Counted from the stretch's first letter, positions 1 to 12,304 are shown. The stretch is 64,000 bases of DNA from Hermodice carunculata (GCA_964020975.1 OZ026614.1:1426501-1490500), one strand, 5' to 3'. The notes: generated by a model not told the origin, from the sequence alone. Program-made: numbers and translations.

Positions 1-545
1 CAAAATTTAATCTGTTATCAATAGTGATGCCCAAAAGTTTGACGCTATCTTCAGATCTTCTATGTTTCGTACTTCTATGTTGGTTTCTGTTTCCGTTCTG
101 CTGGAATTCAGAAGCATAAATTTGAATATTTTAGGGTTGGCTTCCATCAGATTGAATTTGAACCAAGAAAGAGCCTGATCTACCTCTATTTGTAACTAAT
201 TCTGTCAGACCTCAGCTGCTGTCTTGCTGGTTATAGTGAAGGTGTTATCACCAGCGAAGTTAGACAGCAAAGCTTTCCTAATAAATCCAAATATGTCATT
301 GAAAAAAAAATTGAAAAGACAGGGTCCAAGAACCGATCCCTGGGGTACGCCCTTTGATAACACATTTCCAATAATGTACTGTAAACGGAGTTTGTTGTTA
401 CTTTTTGTTTTCTGTTTATTAGATAGCTCGTGAGGAAGGTTACAGCATTCTTACCAAAACCACAAGCGTCTAGTTTAGCTATCAAGCGTGGATGGTAAAT
501 GCCATCAAAGGCTTTGAAAAGGTCCATCAGAACTATTCGTACCTT
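1..545 (-). mobile_element. LINE reverse-transcriptase remnant
   Basis: Minus-strand translation gives a non-LTR retrotransposon reverse transcriptase in pieces. DLFKAFDGIYHPRLIAKL and a following SYLINRKQKV are the usual palm-domain block. In another frame QGSVLGP can be read near 330-350, then SNFAGDNTF, where the catalytic DD is altered to GD. A third piece near position 1 reads VKLLGITIDNRLNF, the conserved block downstream of the catalytic site. Several frame changes make it a dead copy. It runs off the left edge of the window, so its 3' part is not visible. The order of motifs fits the CR1/L2/Jockey group of LINEs; the clade cannot be fixed from this fragment. Confidence 0.75.
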
Positions 546-669
546 CTTTTTGCAGACCCTTGCCGGCTGAGCACAGTGAATGCAGTAATTAAGTAAATAC
601 CTTTAGTAAGTAATTTCCTTGACAAACAACAGCTAATTGTGACACATCAGTAAAAATGGCCAAAGCACA

Positions 670-1003
670 GGCACACCACCATACCATACCATGGAGATAT
701 TATTTCCCATTTCAGCTAGGTGACCGAAGCCAAAGGTTGCAAGTTCGAGTCCCGCTCGTTGATGGATTTAAATCCGCGAGTCTGGAAATAAATGCTGACT
801 CAGTGCATAACCGTGTTGATATGGCACTCCTGACTCGCACATAACTACCTCCGTTGAACCATTCTTTTTAAGAATGGAGATTTGGTTCAGTGGATATGTG
901 CGTTTCCCATTTCAGCTAGGCAACTGGTGCCAAAGGTTGCAAGTTTGAGTTCCGCACGTTCCTAACATAAAATATTATACCTCCATGACCATACCATACC
1001 ATC
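670..1003 (+). mobile_element. tRNA-derived SINE, two partial units
   Basis: Two related units share the block TTTCCCATTTCAGCTAGG followed by GCCAAAGGTTGCAAGTT (702-765 and 903-966). The second has a pol III A-box-like TGGTTCAGTGG at 883-893 and a B-box-like AGTTTGAGTTCC at 942-953; the first has the B box AGTTCGAGTCCC. Both units abut CCATACCATACC runs (near 680 and 990), which look like a SINE tail. Acceptor-stem pairing is missing, so this is not a functional tRNA gene. A short palindrome, CCATTCTT-ttt-AAGAATGG, lies at 859-877. Confidence 0.5.
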
Positions 1004-1412
1004 AGTGAGGCACTGCCCTTTGACAATGCCATGAATGGGAGCAACCTTGATCCCAGGCACAGTCCAACCCAAGACCCTTCTCCACCATGTCACTTCAAAG
1101 TTCAAGGCTTTGGCCATCATCCCATACAACCTACACCTTCTCCTATATTATTATGCATCGCTTTAAAATATGACCATGTTAGCATGGAGCTAGAAAGAGC
1201 TCCTTGGTATCACAGAAGGTCCCTTCATCAGGGCCATAGCCTAGGGGTCAGATTGGTTGGACCAACATTTAGGTCAGAAGTAACACTAAAACTGTGTTAA
1301 TATACAGAAATTTGCTTAGAATTTCCAAATTTCTGAATTTGGCCTGACCAACTTTAAATTAGAGGCCACAGCACTGTTTATGAAATAGAAACCTCTCCCC
1401 TCCTATTGCTTT
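1004..1412. other. No gene recognised
   Basis: The stretch has short open frames without codon or domain signal. No repeat, RNA gene or splice-site pair was recognised. Confidence 0.4.
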
Positions 1413-2033
1413 GGTCCAAATTAGCTGGTACTGTGAGCTACTGCTGCAACGCAGCTAGCGCACCCCCGCTTTCTACTTGGCAACTGGCCTTTCTCCATTG
1501 CTGGGTAGGTCACTCGACCCTCGGCTGTCTCACACGGTTCTGCCATCAGTTTGTTGTGCTTTGTTTTTCTGCAATCATCCAGTTGTTATACGGAAATTAC
1601 GTGGGCACTGGGTGTTCTAGTGTCTGACCTTTACCCCCAACAAAATGTCTTGAACAAATTCTGTCAAATTTGCCTGGTGGTTCATAATATTCTGGTCTTT
1701 TCACCATATTCAACCGCTCCCTTCGTTTCTATGTTTCTTTGGAGGAAAACTGTGGAAAGCTACCCCTTGCATCCAGGGGTATTTGTTCAATTTACACAGT
1801 TTTCTTGTGTCTGGCTTAGTCAGGAACTTTGCAATTGTAGACTGTCATTGTAGCTTGTAAATACTGCCGTAGTACGTTGGAAAATAACGATCAACTTTGC
1901 AATGTCATTTCCCTGTACTTTACCTGTGACACAATATGGCTGCTATATTGAAACGACCTAACCTGCCACTAGGTGCACTGGGAAATGACCCTGGTGCTTT
2001 AGTGGCTACCGACGGTACTAGCTAATTTGGACC
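1413..2033. mobile_element. MITE, 621 bp
   Basis: The ends are an inverted pair: GGTCCAAATTAGCTGGTACT at 1413 and the complement of GGTACTAGCTAATTTGGACC ending at 2033, about 20 of 22 bases matching. TT lies on both outer sides (1411-1412 and 2034-2035), but the target duplication is not certain. The interior has no transposase; its short open frames have no domain signal. It is best called a non-autonomous DNA transposon of unassigned superfamily. Confidence 0.6.
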
Positions 2034-3818
2034 TTAGGTATGGATGGTTTTCCTTCAATATCTGCATCCACTTGAACAAACCGTCACCAACCATATCCAG
2101 TCTATCATACTTCCGGATAACAGGGCTTCAAATAAGTGGTAATTAACCCACTGTTCAGGTTGCCCTGGAGGTTACCATGTTTCATTTTCTGGAGAACAAC
2201 CATATTTAGTTCACCATAGATACTTAGGAAAAATTATAACAGGTTACCAATCGGTCACCACTTCGAAATTTTGGGGGACGCAAGCTCAGAATATCTATGT
2301 TTAGCTTATTTCTTTATTTTAAGACATAAATCAGGGGAAGTAAGTAGCTTTTTTTTTCGGCTTGCCCTGAAGTTCATGAACTTACCCTATTTGTTCAACA
2401 TGGAAAAACATGGGAAAAGCAGTTGTGCAGATTACATCATAATAGAGCCCCTTACCCCCACCCCCACCATATATGTAACCTAGCTTAATTTTAATTGTCA
2501 AATCAAGCAGTGTCAAAACATGTACATACCAAAAGGGAGTGTATTTTGTATCTCACAGAATTGTGATACGACCTGTCAACTGATGGTCTACAACAGCAGG
2601 ACTGATAAAAGCACAAGGAAATAGGCAATACTGGTATGCTAAAATCAGGGGGTCCATTTGAAATATTTACTGAATACAGTAATGTGGCAAAAAAGGTTTC
2701 TACAATGTTCAACAGTTTTTTAATTACACCTTGTACCAGCTGTCTCTGCACTAAAGGTATTTGACAGTCTCTTTTTTCACATTATTACTAGCATTGCCTT
2801 TTAAAATCAATTCATGTATGCTCCTTGGAAAGTGTAAAAGCAGACCTGCCATTGTGAGAAAAAATCATGCACATTTACTGGATACATTATACACAATCAA
2901 GTACAGGGTGAGAAAAATTGTTTTGAAACTAGGTGTTTGTGGGACAAGTGAGACAAAATTTTTGCTTGTCCTCCGTCATATTACTTATGCTAATGAAGTG
3001 TACCTAAGTTTTGGTTTTAAAAAAGCATGTTTAAATGGAAATCATTATGTCATACAGTGAGTTTATTTGTCTGTTATGCCAACAAAATTTGAATTTTGCC
3101 AAGAAAAAGTACTTTTCCATGGGACAATTGAAATTAGAAAGTCACTTGTCCTCAAAAGTATTTCACTTGGCCCGGACAATAGGATCATGAAAGAGAGAAT
3201 TCTCAACAAGTTGTTAACTTTGTCACCACCACTAATCCTTCTTTTCACATCTCATGTTCACACATAGAAAATTTAGACATTTTGGACAAATACAACTCAG
3301 AGACAGCTTGTATTCATTCCTTGAGAACTCGTGTAATGTTTCTCAGGTCCAAAACCTTTTTCTAGAGACTTTTTGGTCTTGAAATGCAAACACCTTTAGA
3401 TCATAAGTCACAAAGATAACTAATCATATTACACAACACATCAATTGTCAATCTTTTCATGTGATTTAATTGATATAGTGTACCCTGTGTAACATTCAAT
3501 ATGTGGGTCAATCTTCTCAATCTCTGAAGAAGAGAACGTAGGTTGGACATCTCTCTTAAAAATGAAGTGTAGCTTTTCATTTAACAGTCATCATGATAAT
3601 GTTGACCATGTACACATCATAGGTATACATGTCATTAACAATAGGAGTACATCCTTATGTCTAGCCACGGAAGCCACCTGGATACAGGAGCTCCAAACAT
3701 TACAGTGTTGTCTCCAGCTTTTCAAGAGGGCAGGGCACCTTTGATCTAAAATGGCACTTTTAAGGGCCCAATGACAATCAAAAAGGGTCCCCAAAATAAG
3801 CAGTCCAAAAAACAGACA
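2034..3818. other. No gene recognised
   Basis: AT-rich sequence with short open frames on both strands that cover each other and show no motif. No tandem repeat, terminal inverted repeat or convincing exon was found. Two GTGGGACAAGTGAGACA / CACTTGTCC-like segments near 2940 and 3140-3175 are weakly similar, without clear boundaries. Confidence 0.4.
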
Positions 3819-4857
3819 TTTTTAGCTCAGGTGATCCATATCACCTGAGCTTATACCATATTCCCAAGATCCGTCGTCCCTCTGTTTGTTTCTTCACATT
3901 GGTATTGAAAGATGAATATTGATGCTTTGGTGACTCTGAAATCTCTTTGCTGTGTTTGTTGGGTGTGAAATTTATGAAATTTGGGTCATGTTTTTCCACA
4001 TTAGTGTAACATACTAGAGACATCCTTTCTAAGACCGTCATAAACAAATCACATTTTCAACTTCTTCTCCCAGACTGTCAGCCAGATTCACTAAATACTT
4101 GGTGGCAATGTTCCTCCAGTGGGTCTCCACCAAGTTTGTTCAAATGGTTGGGGTCGAATGATTTTTTTAAATTTTTTTATGCATTTTTTTGTTCTTTTTT
4201 GGGCCAAACCTTAAAATATCTTCTTCTCTGAAACTGCTCACCCAATTGCTTTGAAGAAACAAACGGACACTTCTGGGGCCCACTAGTTGTTAATTTGTCC
4301 ACCAGGTGACACTGTAAATTTTTTAAAAATTTTGATGAATTTTTGTATGTTTTTGTAATTTTCCACTTCTTGTCCAAAACCATGACTCAGATTTTGCTGA
4401 AATGCTGCAGCAGTGTTCCTTGTGGAAGGCCCAAACAAGTGATGCTGCATATGTTTCCCAATTTTTTTGTGAATTTTTGTGTGTTTTCACTATTTTTGAA
4501 TTCTTCTCCGAAACCATGACTCAGATTTTGCTGAAATGCTGTAGGAATGTTTCTTGTGGAAGGCCCAAATAAGTTTGTTTGCTAAGTGATGTTGCTATGG
4601 AATCCTGATTTTTTACGAATTTTTCATTTTGGGTACTTGTCGGTAAATGCATATACATTTATTCCTATTGTTTACTATGTAAATCAATGGGCCTTTAATA
4701 CAGATCCACATTTTCAACTTCTGCTCTGAAATTATCAGCCAGATTTACTTCCTGCATGGTGGCAATGTTCCTCTAGTGGGTTTCCACCAACTTAGTTCAA
4801 ACCATCGGCTTATGATTCACCTGAGCACAGGATTAGTCCTGAGTCCTGATCCTCTAG
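3819..4857 (+). mobile_element. Helentron-like non-autonomous element
   Basis: The 5' end is a hairpin, GCTCAGGTGAT-ccat-ATCACCTGAGC (3825-3850), followed by CCGTCGTCCC. The 3' end carries TTCACCTGAGC, an inverted copy of the hairpin arm, then GGATTAGTCC-type pairing and CCTCTAG|T at 4851-4858. Subterminal inverted repeats, a 3' hairpin and a CTAG-T end fit the Helitron/Helentron (HINE) pattern. The interior repeats the phrase CTTCTTCTCCGAAACC and 'GGCCCAAA..AAGT' several times and has no Rep/helicase. Confidence 0.65.
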
Positions 4858-6027
4858 TTTGTTGTTTTTATGGAAATAGTTCTGAACTTGAATCTTATAC
4901 TCATGGTCAATAGATAGAGGGATAAAAAAGTTATTTTATCAGTATGTCCAAAGTGTATTGAAACTTTACAACAAATAAGAAGATGATTGTCCAAAATATG
5001 CCAGAAAATATAGGAGAAAAGTGCAGGGAGCAAAATAAAGGGGCGGGTAGCAAAACAAAAACAAAAAAAACAAACAAAAACAAAAATAAAAACAAAACAA
5101 ACAAAAAACCAACCCCCCCAGGGCAAATCTCCCTTCTATTTCAAGCTGCAGACAACACTGCATTATCTGTTAGTGGACTTAATGCCAAGAAATAATGTGT
5201 TTTTATATTTTGAGTATTTTCTGCTGTCCATGATGAGATATTCTTGCTGACTTGCATCATCTGTGGTAAATGGTATGCCAGAGCTTGGTCTCTAGGATGA
5301 CATGTACAAACTCACGACCTAGAGGGGCCTTGGCCAACCTGCCTCAGCCATTTCGGCAGGTTGGACAATTTCACAAACATGTAGATAGTAAATACAAAGG
5401 GGAAGACATCAATCCAGTGAAATTCAACCCAAGGATCATCGTTAACACTCCCGCTAGGACTAAACCATGTGAAGCCAGTGACAAGCCAACCCAGAGATAG
5501 GGGAGAGTCTTACCAGTGAAACAAAAGAAGCCACATTCCATGTCGTCAGCTGAATTCATGCTGCAAAAGAAATCATGAAACTATGCCAAGTGTAGCCACT
5601 TTGTCCAATCACTAGGCTCAGTGATTCTGGCTGAGATGAGGAATGTGATTCCCCTCATCTCCAAACTATACTGTCCAGACCTTTAATTCTGTGCCAAGAT
5701 GAACTATGGTTCCCTTCCTCCAACTACATAGGTGATCAGATCCGTGATATCAGTGAGCGGATAAAACTTGTGAAACAAAGAATCTCCGATGATTTGCCCA
5801 AATCTAATTCTAATTCCATACAGTAAAATGATTTACATCATTCCAGTGACAGTAGTGATTCAGATTAACTCATTTCTCTCTTAAATAGACTCGCCACACT
5901 CTCACTTTCCGTATGGCCCAGACTGTGACCTTGGCTTATTTAGAGCACGCATGTAAGTGTATGCTCAACATGCATGCCATCTGGTGGCTCTGTGAAACAC
6001 TATTTGTTGATAATATTGTGCACCTCA
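4858..6027. other. No gene; A-rich tract and one stem-loop
   Basis: It contains an A-rich CAAAA-type low-complexity tract at about 5045-5112 and a clean stem-loop CCAACCTGCC (5334-5343) / GGCAGGTTGG (5355-5364) with an 11-nt loop. A 76-codon frame at 5270-5500 (+) covers this palindrome and has no recognisable product. Nothing else was supported. Confidence 0.4.
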
Positions 6028-7015
6028 TTTTTAGCTCAGCTGACTTGTCAGTCATATGAGCTTATAGGATGGTCTGTCCTCCATCGATATTTTCAATTGA
6101 CTCCTCTCACAGAACCTGCAAAGCACAGAATTTTCTCACCTCCAGCTGACTGGAGAGGGCATCGCGGGGATGGACGCTTGTCCACAAAGGGTAATGCATG
6201 TTTAAGGGCCAATCTTCAATGTAAATTTGAGGTCAATTATAGCAACTTTAACATAAATTGTAAAACTTTTTCATAAGTATGCCTGTCATCATCAGTAATG
6301 TACCAGGCATTTTTAATTAGAAGATGTTAAAAACTTTTACAGGCAAAATTAATGAGATCTTCATACAGTATCTGTGTACTGACCATCACACATGCATAGG
6401 TGTCAACTGGTTAACCTGTGGGGTTAATCACCAGAGTAGTTTGTGAAACCTTTAAACTGAGTACATTTTGACAGCATGTGCTCATGATGCCACAGCATAT
6501 GGCTCTGTGGGATATATCCATTCATACAAGTTTTGGCATTTAAAGGGGAAAATGCTGTTGTTTCAGTTATAACAGAAACTTCACTGATTAGGTAAGCTTT
6601 ACTGCCCTAAAATAGCCTTAACCTATTGTTATAGGTTCAACATTTTATGAAAGGTTTCATTAATAGTTTAGAGGCCATTTTCCTTTCATACTTTAACTTG
6701 TTCAGCTGAGATATTAATGTTATTTTACCATGTAAGCCTCAGAGCTGTGGCAAGTGTCTATGTTAAAACTGTACAATCAAGTGGTCTTACCCCAACAAAG
6801 GGGTTTTCTTTAGGCATTGGAGGTAAGAAAATCACTGGGCACAGTGGTCCACCTATGGGTGAAAGTTCTAAATTCCAGTACTTGTTGGTATATACACATT
6901 TCCTATTGATTACTATGTAAGTTGGTGCAATGTACTTTGGGTGGGTCTCTACCAGGTTTGCTCAGAGGGTCATGCCCTAGTGATTTTATAGATTTTTTAT
7001 GTTTTTAGGCAGGGG
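6028..7015 (+). mobile_element. Degraded Helentron-like remnant
   Basis: It begins with GCTCAGCTGACTTGTCAGTC ending ATATGAGC (6034-6061), a decayed version of the 5' hairpin of the family at 14812. A piece of that family's internal module is at about 6868-6990, with 'TATTGATTACTATGTAAG' and 'TTTGGGTGGGTCTCTACCA'. The middle is not recognisable and the 3' terminus is unclear, so the end coordinate is approximate. Confidence 0.45.
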
Positions 7016-7527
7016 CCCTGCATATTTATATGGCGAAAATCCAGGCGTTTGTTTACATGTTACGTAATCTATACACCACAGTACACTGGATTATGTCTGA
7101 AATAATACAATTTTAAGTGTGCACGATGTGAGAAGAGCCAAAAAAATGTTCATTCAACATGTCTTATTAAGTTGTGTCGTGTCTTTTTTTAAAAAGCGCT
7201 ATTTTACTATTGAGGGGTCGTTTCAAGAATCATAAGTGTGTTGTAAAGGACCGCTACAGAAATCATATAGTTGCCCTAGTTTTTGTTGATGGTTTAAATA
7301 ATTATGTACCATGTGACAAAGTTTATAGTCAACCAGACAGAACCAGAACTTAGTGTCAATGTTATTAAAAACCATCCCTAATAAAAAACGGGACAAAATA
7401 TTCAAGTTACTGTAAAAATATATAAAGTTTGAGGTACATTGAGAGGAACTGTTTTGTACGAAAAGGAGCTGCAGTCCTGTGACAGCGGTCGCCACGAGGC
7501 TATCACATGTCAACAAGGTCAAGGTCA
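7016..7527. other. No gene recognised
   Basis: Only short open frames are present. A 110-codon minus-strand frame (7223-7555) overlaps the start of the neighbouring retrotransposon repeat and shows no domain. Confidence 0.35.
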
Positions 7528-7582
7528 ATTTAAATAAACTTACATCAGACTTCAAATGTATTGTAAGTGTTTAATATGCCCA
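7528..7582 (-). repeat. Split direct repeat B2 (3' terminus) of the YR element
   Basis: This 55-bp copy matches B1. About 100 bp separates it from A2, more than the direct A2-B2 junction of the simplest split-repeat model. Confidence 0.75.
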
Positions 7583-7682
7583 TCTGGTTACAGCTCAGGA
7601 CCTAATACAACTCTCCTGAATGGGATGCAATACGAACCTTAAACAGACTATCTCATATAATAATAACAACATATAACCAAGT

Positions 7683-7760
7683 GAGCGGCAAACCGGAACT
7701 GCCTGCCTTTGCGCATGCGCAATGGCCACTAATATCCACCAACATTCTCGTCTGATTATA
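7683..7760 (-). repeat. Split direct repeat A2 of the YR element
   Basis: This 78-bp segment matches 11839-11916 (A1) in the same orientation with a few mismatches. It includes the palindrome GCGCATGCGC. Confidence 0.8.
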
Positions 7761-7815
7761 ATTTAAATAAACTTACATCAGACTTCAAATGTATTATAAG
7801 TGTTTAATATGCCCA
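7761..7815 (-). repeat. Split direct repeat B1 of the YR element
   Basis: A 55-bp copy, directly abutting A2, of the terminal repeat B2 at 7528-7582; one base differs. Confidence 0.8.
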
Positions 7816-8012
7816 AGTAGTGAGATAATTATCTAGGTATTATTGGAGGACAAAATGGTTGAAACCAAACTATCTGGGGTACGCGAGTGCACATAATGAT
7901 CATAGAACACCTGAGGTGACTTCCACCGTCCTACCTTCCTGACCATTTCAGGGTCGTGCCCTGCTTCGATTGCAATTGTGGCCCCCCTTGGTCGGAAGTA
8001 TTTAGCAGTACA

Positions 8013-8965
8013 TTATAACATTTTGGAAGACCACACAATTGTATAGCTTCCTCCAATATATGTCCCAACAGTGTCTGCCTGTATTGCATGATATGGGGCT
8101 TGCAAACTCAAAAATACACCATTATCTTCACCTACCACATTCTCAGTACGTACCATGTAGTGATGTAATGCACTAACTGGATCAAGCTTTACATTAGAAT
8201 GTGCCGGTAGCTTGACTTTGAATCCCTGCCTGTGCAGGTCATTTTTAATACCAAAAAATGTTATTTGTACCCCGTCTTTAGCTTTAAAATCTACCATGTC
8301 TCAGGCAAACACTACACAAGACTCTCTCTGAGTGATGGGTCAAAATATACTGCCCTCAGGGCGATGTCAGATGGCCTAAGAAATAGTGTCAAAGCTAACA
8401 AAGTTGTTGCCTTTAACCTCAATCTCTTAATATCAAGATCTTCGTTGTGTGGCCAACTAGTGAATAAATTAACAAATGGTTCAATCGGCATAACCGATGT
8501 ACGCTTCATAGGCTTTGTAGTGCCAGACTTGACCAAAGATGTTAATAACATTTTTATGTCTGGATCGTTCATCAAGTTGTAGGTACTGATACCCCTATAT
8601 AGATTACCAACAGCAGCCTCTATATTCCGTAATGTAGCTCTAGGTTTATTTGAGCTGTCACAAATATAACAGAGAAAATCTGCTAATTGATACGTCCTAT
8701 CCGGGGGAAAAGGAAACTTTATCCTTTGACAAAATGTCTCAAGCTTGTTTATTTCACACTCATAACTAGCCTTTGTACTTTTGGCCCACGCATAAGACAA
8801 CTGTTCACATGCCCTCTGTGACCATCCATCATCGCTTAAACGTTTTTGCCAGATATGCGATAGATTGCGATTTTCCACTTTTTGTGACGTAAGGGTTCTG
8901 GACCCCCCCCCCCATATGGAGGAACAGATGTGGATGCGATGGAAGGATGATCGGTGGACACACAC
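8013..8965 (-). pseudogene. Tyrosine recombinase region of the YR retrotransposon
   Basis: The N-terminal part reads YAWAKSTKASYECEINKLETF, the SAM-like core-binding domain of DIRS-type recombinases. It is followed by helices with LTSLVKSGTTKPMKRT and a LRLKATTLLALTLFLRPSDI stretch. The R-P-S-D motif contains the first catalytic Arg region. The distal part lies in 8013-8297 and reaches YHAIQADTVGTYIGGSYT. In these elements this enzyme integrates a circular DNA intermediate in place of an integrase. Fossil. Confidence 0.7.
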
Positions 8966-10688
8966 TTAGTTTCTTTAATTTTATATACCATGTTTGGGCT
9001 TTCCACATAGGTGCGATTAATGTCGCGTTCGCTTGTTGCGACTCTACCACATTTAGTAAATCCGGAATAAGTCTCCATGGGGGGTTGCAGTAGTTGTTCT
9101 CCTCGCCCCAATTGGTTTGTGCGAGCGCATCTACCCCTTCCGTAAATGGGTCCCAGTAGGGACTGTTGTACCGCCTTAATAGTGTTTTGCTGAAACTTGC
9201 AAAACTTTCGACCGTATGTGGGCCGAATCTGCGGTCCAGTAATTGAAATATACCGGGATGAAGCATCCAATTGTGTTTGTCTACAACACGCGACAAGTGA
9301 TCTGTGTCCCTGTTTAAGTAACCGCTTAAATGACGTCCCGTTATGGTCACATTTAGACTTCGGGCAATGTTCCATATTGCCCTTGCTATTTGTGTTAGCT
9401 TGGAGGTAGGCCCTCCATACCTGTTTACATTGGCGATCGCCGAAACATTGTCTGATAACACTTGCAGGTGTTGGTTCCTTATTGTATCTCTGAAAGTTAG
9501 TAAGCCCAATAATATGGCCATAATTTCCCGAACATTCGATGGTTGTTTTGCCATGCGGGTTGACCAGGTGCCCGAGGCCTCTTTGTCCATTATTTTCGCG
9601 CCCCACCCGATGGCGCTCGCATTCGTTGTCATCTGTAGGTCGATTGCTCACTTTTTTATTGGCGCCCCATTCCAATGACTTACGCTCACTTGCCACCACT
9701 CCAGGTCTGCTGTCGCTCTGTCGCTCAGTTCTAGCATTGACTCCCAAGAAGTCTTTGTACGTAACAGACTGTAAACACTCCGGAGCATCATTTTGCCGGG
9801 AATGATCGCGATCGTCGTTGCCACACACTGGCCGGCCACTCTTGCCAACTGTCTTGCAGAAACGAAACATTTACGCAAACAATAACTTAATTTGCGTTTT
9901 AACTTACTCACACGCGCCTGAGTGGCCTTAATCACAAGGGACCTTGTATCCACAATCCAGCCTATATACTCTTTAGATGTACTTGGTGAGAGTTGGGAAT
10001 TTTCCCAATTTATCAACCACCCTAGGTCCTGCACAGTGTGTAATAGTAAGTCTGTATGGTCTGTGATAGTGTTCCAGCTTCCACAGAGCCAAAAGTCATC
10101 TACAAATACTTGTACCTTAATGTCCAAAGATCACAAATACCTTATGACAGGTCTGAGTATTTTTGCACAGTAAAACGGGCTGATGTTGAGCCCAAATGGT
10201 AGCACTTTCCACTGATGATAAGTACCATTCCACTTGAATCCCAGAAAGTCCCTATATCGGCTATGTACCTTTATATGATAGAAGCAATCCTTTAAATCAG
10301 TGGTGATACATGCATAATCTTTCTCAATTAACTCTAAAGTTGTTCTTATATCTTCATTTCTAAACTTGGGTGCATTGATATTAGCATTCACACACCCTAA
10401 ATCAGTTATAAGTTGTAATGTGCCATTCTTTTTTGGCACACAGCCCAAAGGGTTAACACAGAATGGAGAGTAATGACACACTTCAATTGCACCTTTTGTG
10501 ACTAGTAGCTTGACTTCTTTTGTAACGAATTGTCTCTGTACCGTATTAAGATTATGGTTGTTCAGATGAAAAGGTCTTATAGGGCCAGTAAAGGGCAGGG
10601 GAACACCATGATATATCCAATTACATATGTGTTCAGGACAACCAATATTCACCCATGCACTCAGTCTGGATCCAAGCCGGTCATCCAT
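8829..10688 (-). pseudogene. Reverse transcriptase-RNase H region of the YR retrotransposon
   Basis: The reverse-transcriptase part shows GCVPKKNGTLQLITDL, the DLKDCFYHIKV block (first catalytic Asp), WKVLPFGLNISPF and then QVFVDDFWLCG with the catalytic DD. RNase H follows with TTNASAIGWGA, an EI-containing helix, SDN in LQVLSDNVSAIANVN and a distal D near NRDTDHLSR. These are the fingers/palm and RNase H signatures of DIRS-order elements. It lies between the gag-like and recombinase regions. Fossil and not continuous. Confidence 0.8.
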
Positions 10689-10896
10689 ATAAACAAATAG
10701 TTACACTGAGAAATATTAAATACTAGAGTGTAACTGTAAACATCGATGAATGAACAACAACAATGTAACCAATGTTATTAACCTACAATCTTATATGTAT
10801 TATATTATGCATACGCAGAATATAGTTACTCTAAATATGTACATTTATAAAAATTTGGCATACCCTGGATGCAGTGTCAAATATAATAAACCTTAA

Positions 10897-11878
10897 CTAA
10901 GTAAAGCACCATTTATTCTTTCTTTGCAGGAAAGCTATGATCAAAGGCAGAGATAACGTCATCATAAACGTCTTTTTGATTTTGATTTCCTCCCCGGGAG
11001 GAATTGTAGTAATTGTAACGCTGACCACGTCTTCCCAATCCACGTCTGAAGTTTGAAGATCTCCCTCTTCTATCCACGTCACTGGCACGCTGAGCTGCAA
11101 TAGCCCAGTTACACGCAGTTTCAAAATTTCTGGCTTCTTGTTTAGTAAGGCATTTGTCATTGGAATTAAGATATTGAAAATAGTCCATGGCAGACTTTGG
11201 TGTGTGGGATTCAAGGACACACTCATTCAAATCCTTCTGTAGATGTCACATATGACAATAGAGTACTGTAAACAGTTCTTGCACCTGTGTGTCACTAATA
11301 CTTTGTTTGTCCGAACAGGATTTAACAAGCTTTAAGCAGGTAGTAACGTATGCACCACTGCCCCGGACTACAGCTGCCCTTTTTCTGTCACCAACCTTAA
11401 TACGTTGTGTCGAAGGCAGTAGCAATTCACCTGGCAGGGAGATTGCCTTTACTTTGTCCCTTACACTTTCGGCTGCCTGCATAAGCTCGGATTCCTCATC
11501 CTCCGTAAATTTGGCTGATTGCCCATGTTCCACATTATTAGTACTTCGAGTACTTGCTGCACAATCCGCTAATAACAGTAGAGGGTTTTTTGCACCGCCA
11601 TCATTAGCCACGTGGTCTGTTCCTTCTTGCACTAAGGGGTCCTCACGGGCTGGCACTTGTTCTTTAGCTTCCGATAGAAGCTGTTTCTCCAATAGCTCGA
11701 CCCTTACTGAATCCCTTTGTTGATCTAGGCTAACTTCGCCCAATCTGAGCGCTAAGTCCTGTAAACTGTTACAGACTTGCTGCAGGATATTTGCCCAATA
11801 GTCCTCTCCTTTGGAGTTGGATTCCACCATAAGGTCACGAGCGGCAAACCAGAACTGCCTGCCTTTGCGCATGCGCAA
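10897..11878 (-). pseudogene. gag-like region of the YR retrotransposon
   Basis: This is the first coding part of the fossil element. It starts inside repeat A1 with MRMRKGRQFWFAARDL. A long region rich in Glu, Gln and Leu follows, with coiled-coil-like character. The distal part is Arg/Gly/Tyr/Asn-rich (GRRGQRYNYYNSSRGG), as often seen in nucleic-acid-binding tails of YR-element gag proteins. No zinc knuckle was seen. The assignment is by position and composition, not by sequence identity. Confidence 0.5.
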
Positions 11879-11916
11879 AGGCCACTTATATCCACCAGCA
11901 TTCTCGTCTGATTACA
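11839..11916 (-). repeat. Split direct repeat A1 of the YR element
   Basis: This is the 5' terminal copy on the minus strand; it overlaps the start of the gag-like region. Confidence 0.8.
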
Positions 11917-12304
11917 ACCGTTAAACAAAGGAAGAACTGCACTCGCATGTGTCGACCAGTGTTTACGTTTAGACTCATCACTGGGCACACGAAGGAAAAT
12001 AGTGGACTGGCGACAACAATAAGTGGATTTTAATTGCGAGGTTGTGATACAAAGTGTGGAGCGGTAATTTTGTTTAATAAAAGCTTAATTAGCATACAAA
12101 TGTTATAAATTGGCAGAATACTTCATCGCAACGATGCTACGTTTGTTCATCAGGAAAGATGTCATCATACACGCGATGGCGGGGAAGCCTGATTGATTTT
12201 GGAACATTCGTCACTATGTAATTTTTCGGGTCTTTTCGATTAAAATTTTATGGGCGCCGTTTCAAGAAGTAAACAAGATGATCGAGTTAATCTGTTGTGT
12301 TATG
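11917..12304. other. No gene recognised
   Basis: Flank of the YR retrotransposon. No repeat or coding signal was seen. Confidence 0.35.

Larger units (their letters stand above)
7528..11916 (-). mobile_element. Fossil tyrosine-recombinase (DIRS-order) retrotransposon
   Basis: On the minus strand the order is repeat A1 (11916-11839), a gag-like region, reverse transcriptase-RNase H, tyrosine recombinase, then repeats B1 (7815-7761), A2 (7760-7683) and B2 (7582-7528). A1 and A2 are 78-bp direct copies with few differences; B1 and B2 are 55-bp direct copies. This A1-ORFs-B1-A2-B2 layout is the split direct repeat of PAT/Ngaro-type YR retrotransposons rather than the inverted ends of DIRS-1. About 4.4 kb long. 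Coding parts are interrupted by a handful of breaks; close agreement of the repeat copies suggests moderate rather than great age. Confidence 0.8.

Noticed and set aside
875-966. A tRNA gene
   Set aside because: A- and B-box-like sequences are present, but the acceptor stem does not pair and the copy next to it shares the same body, so a SINE is more likely.
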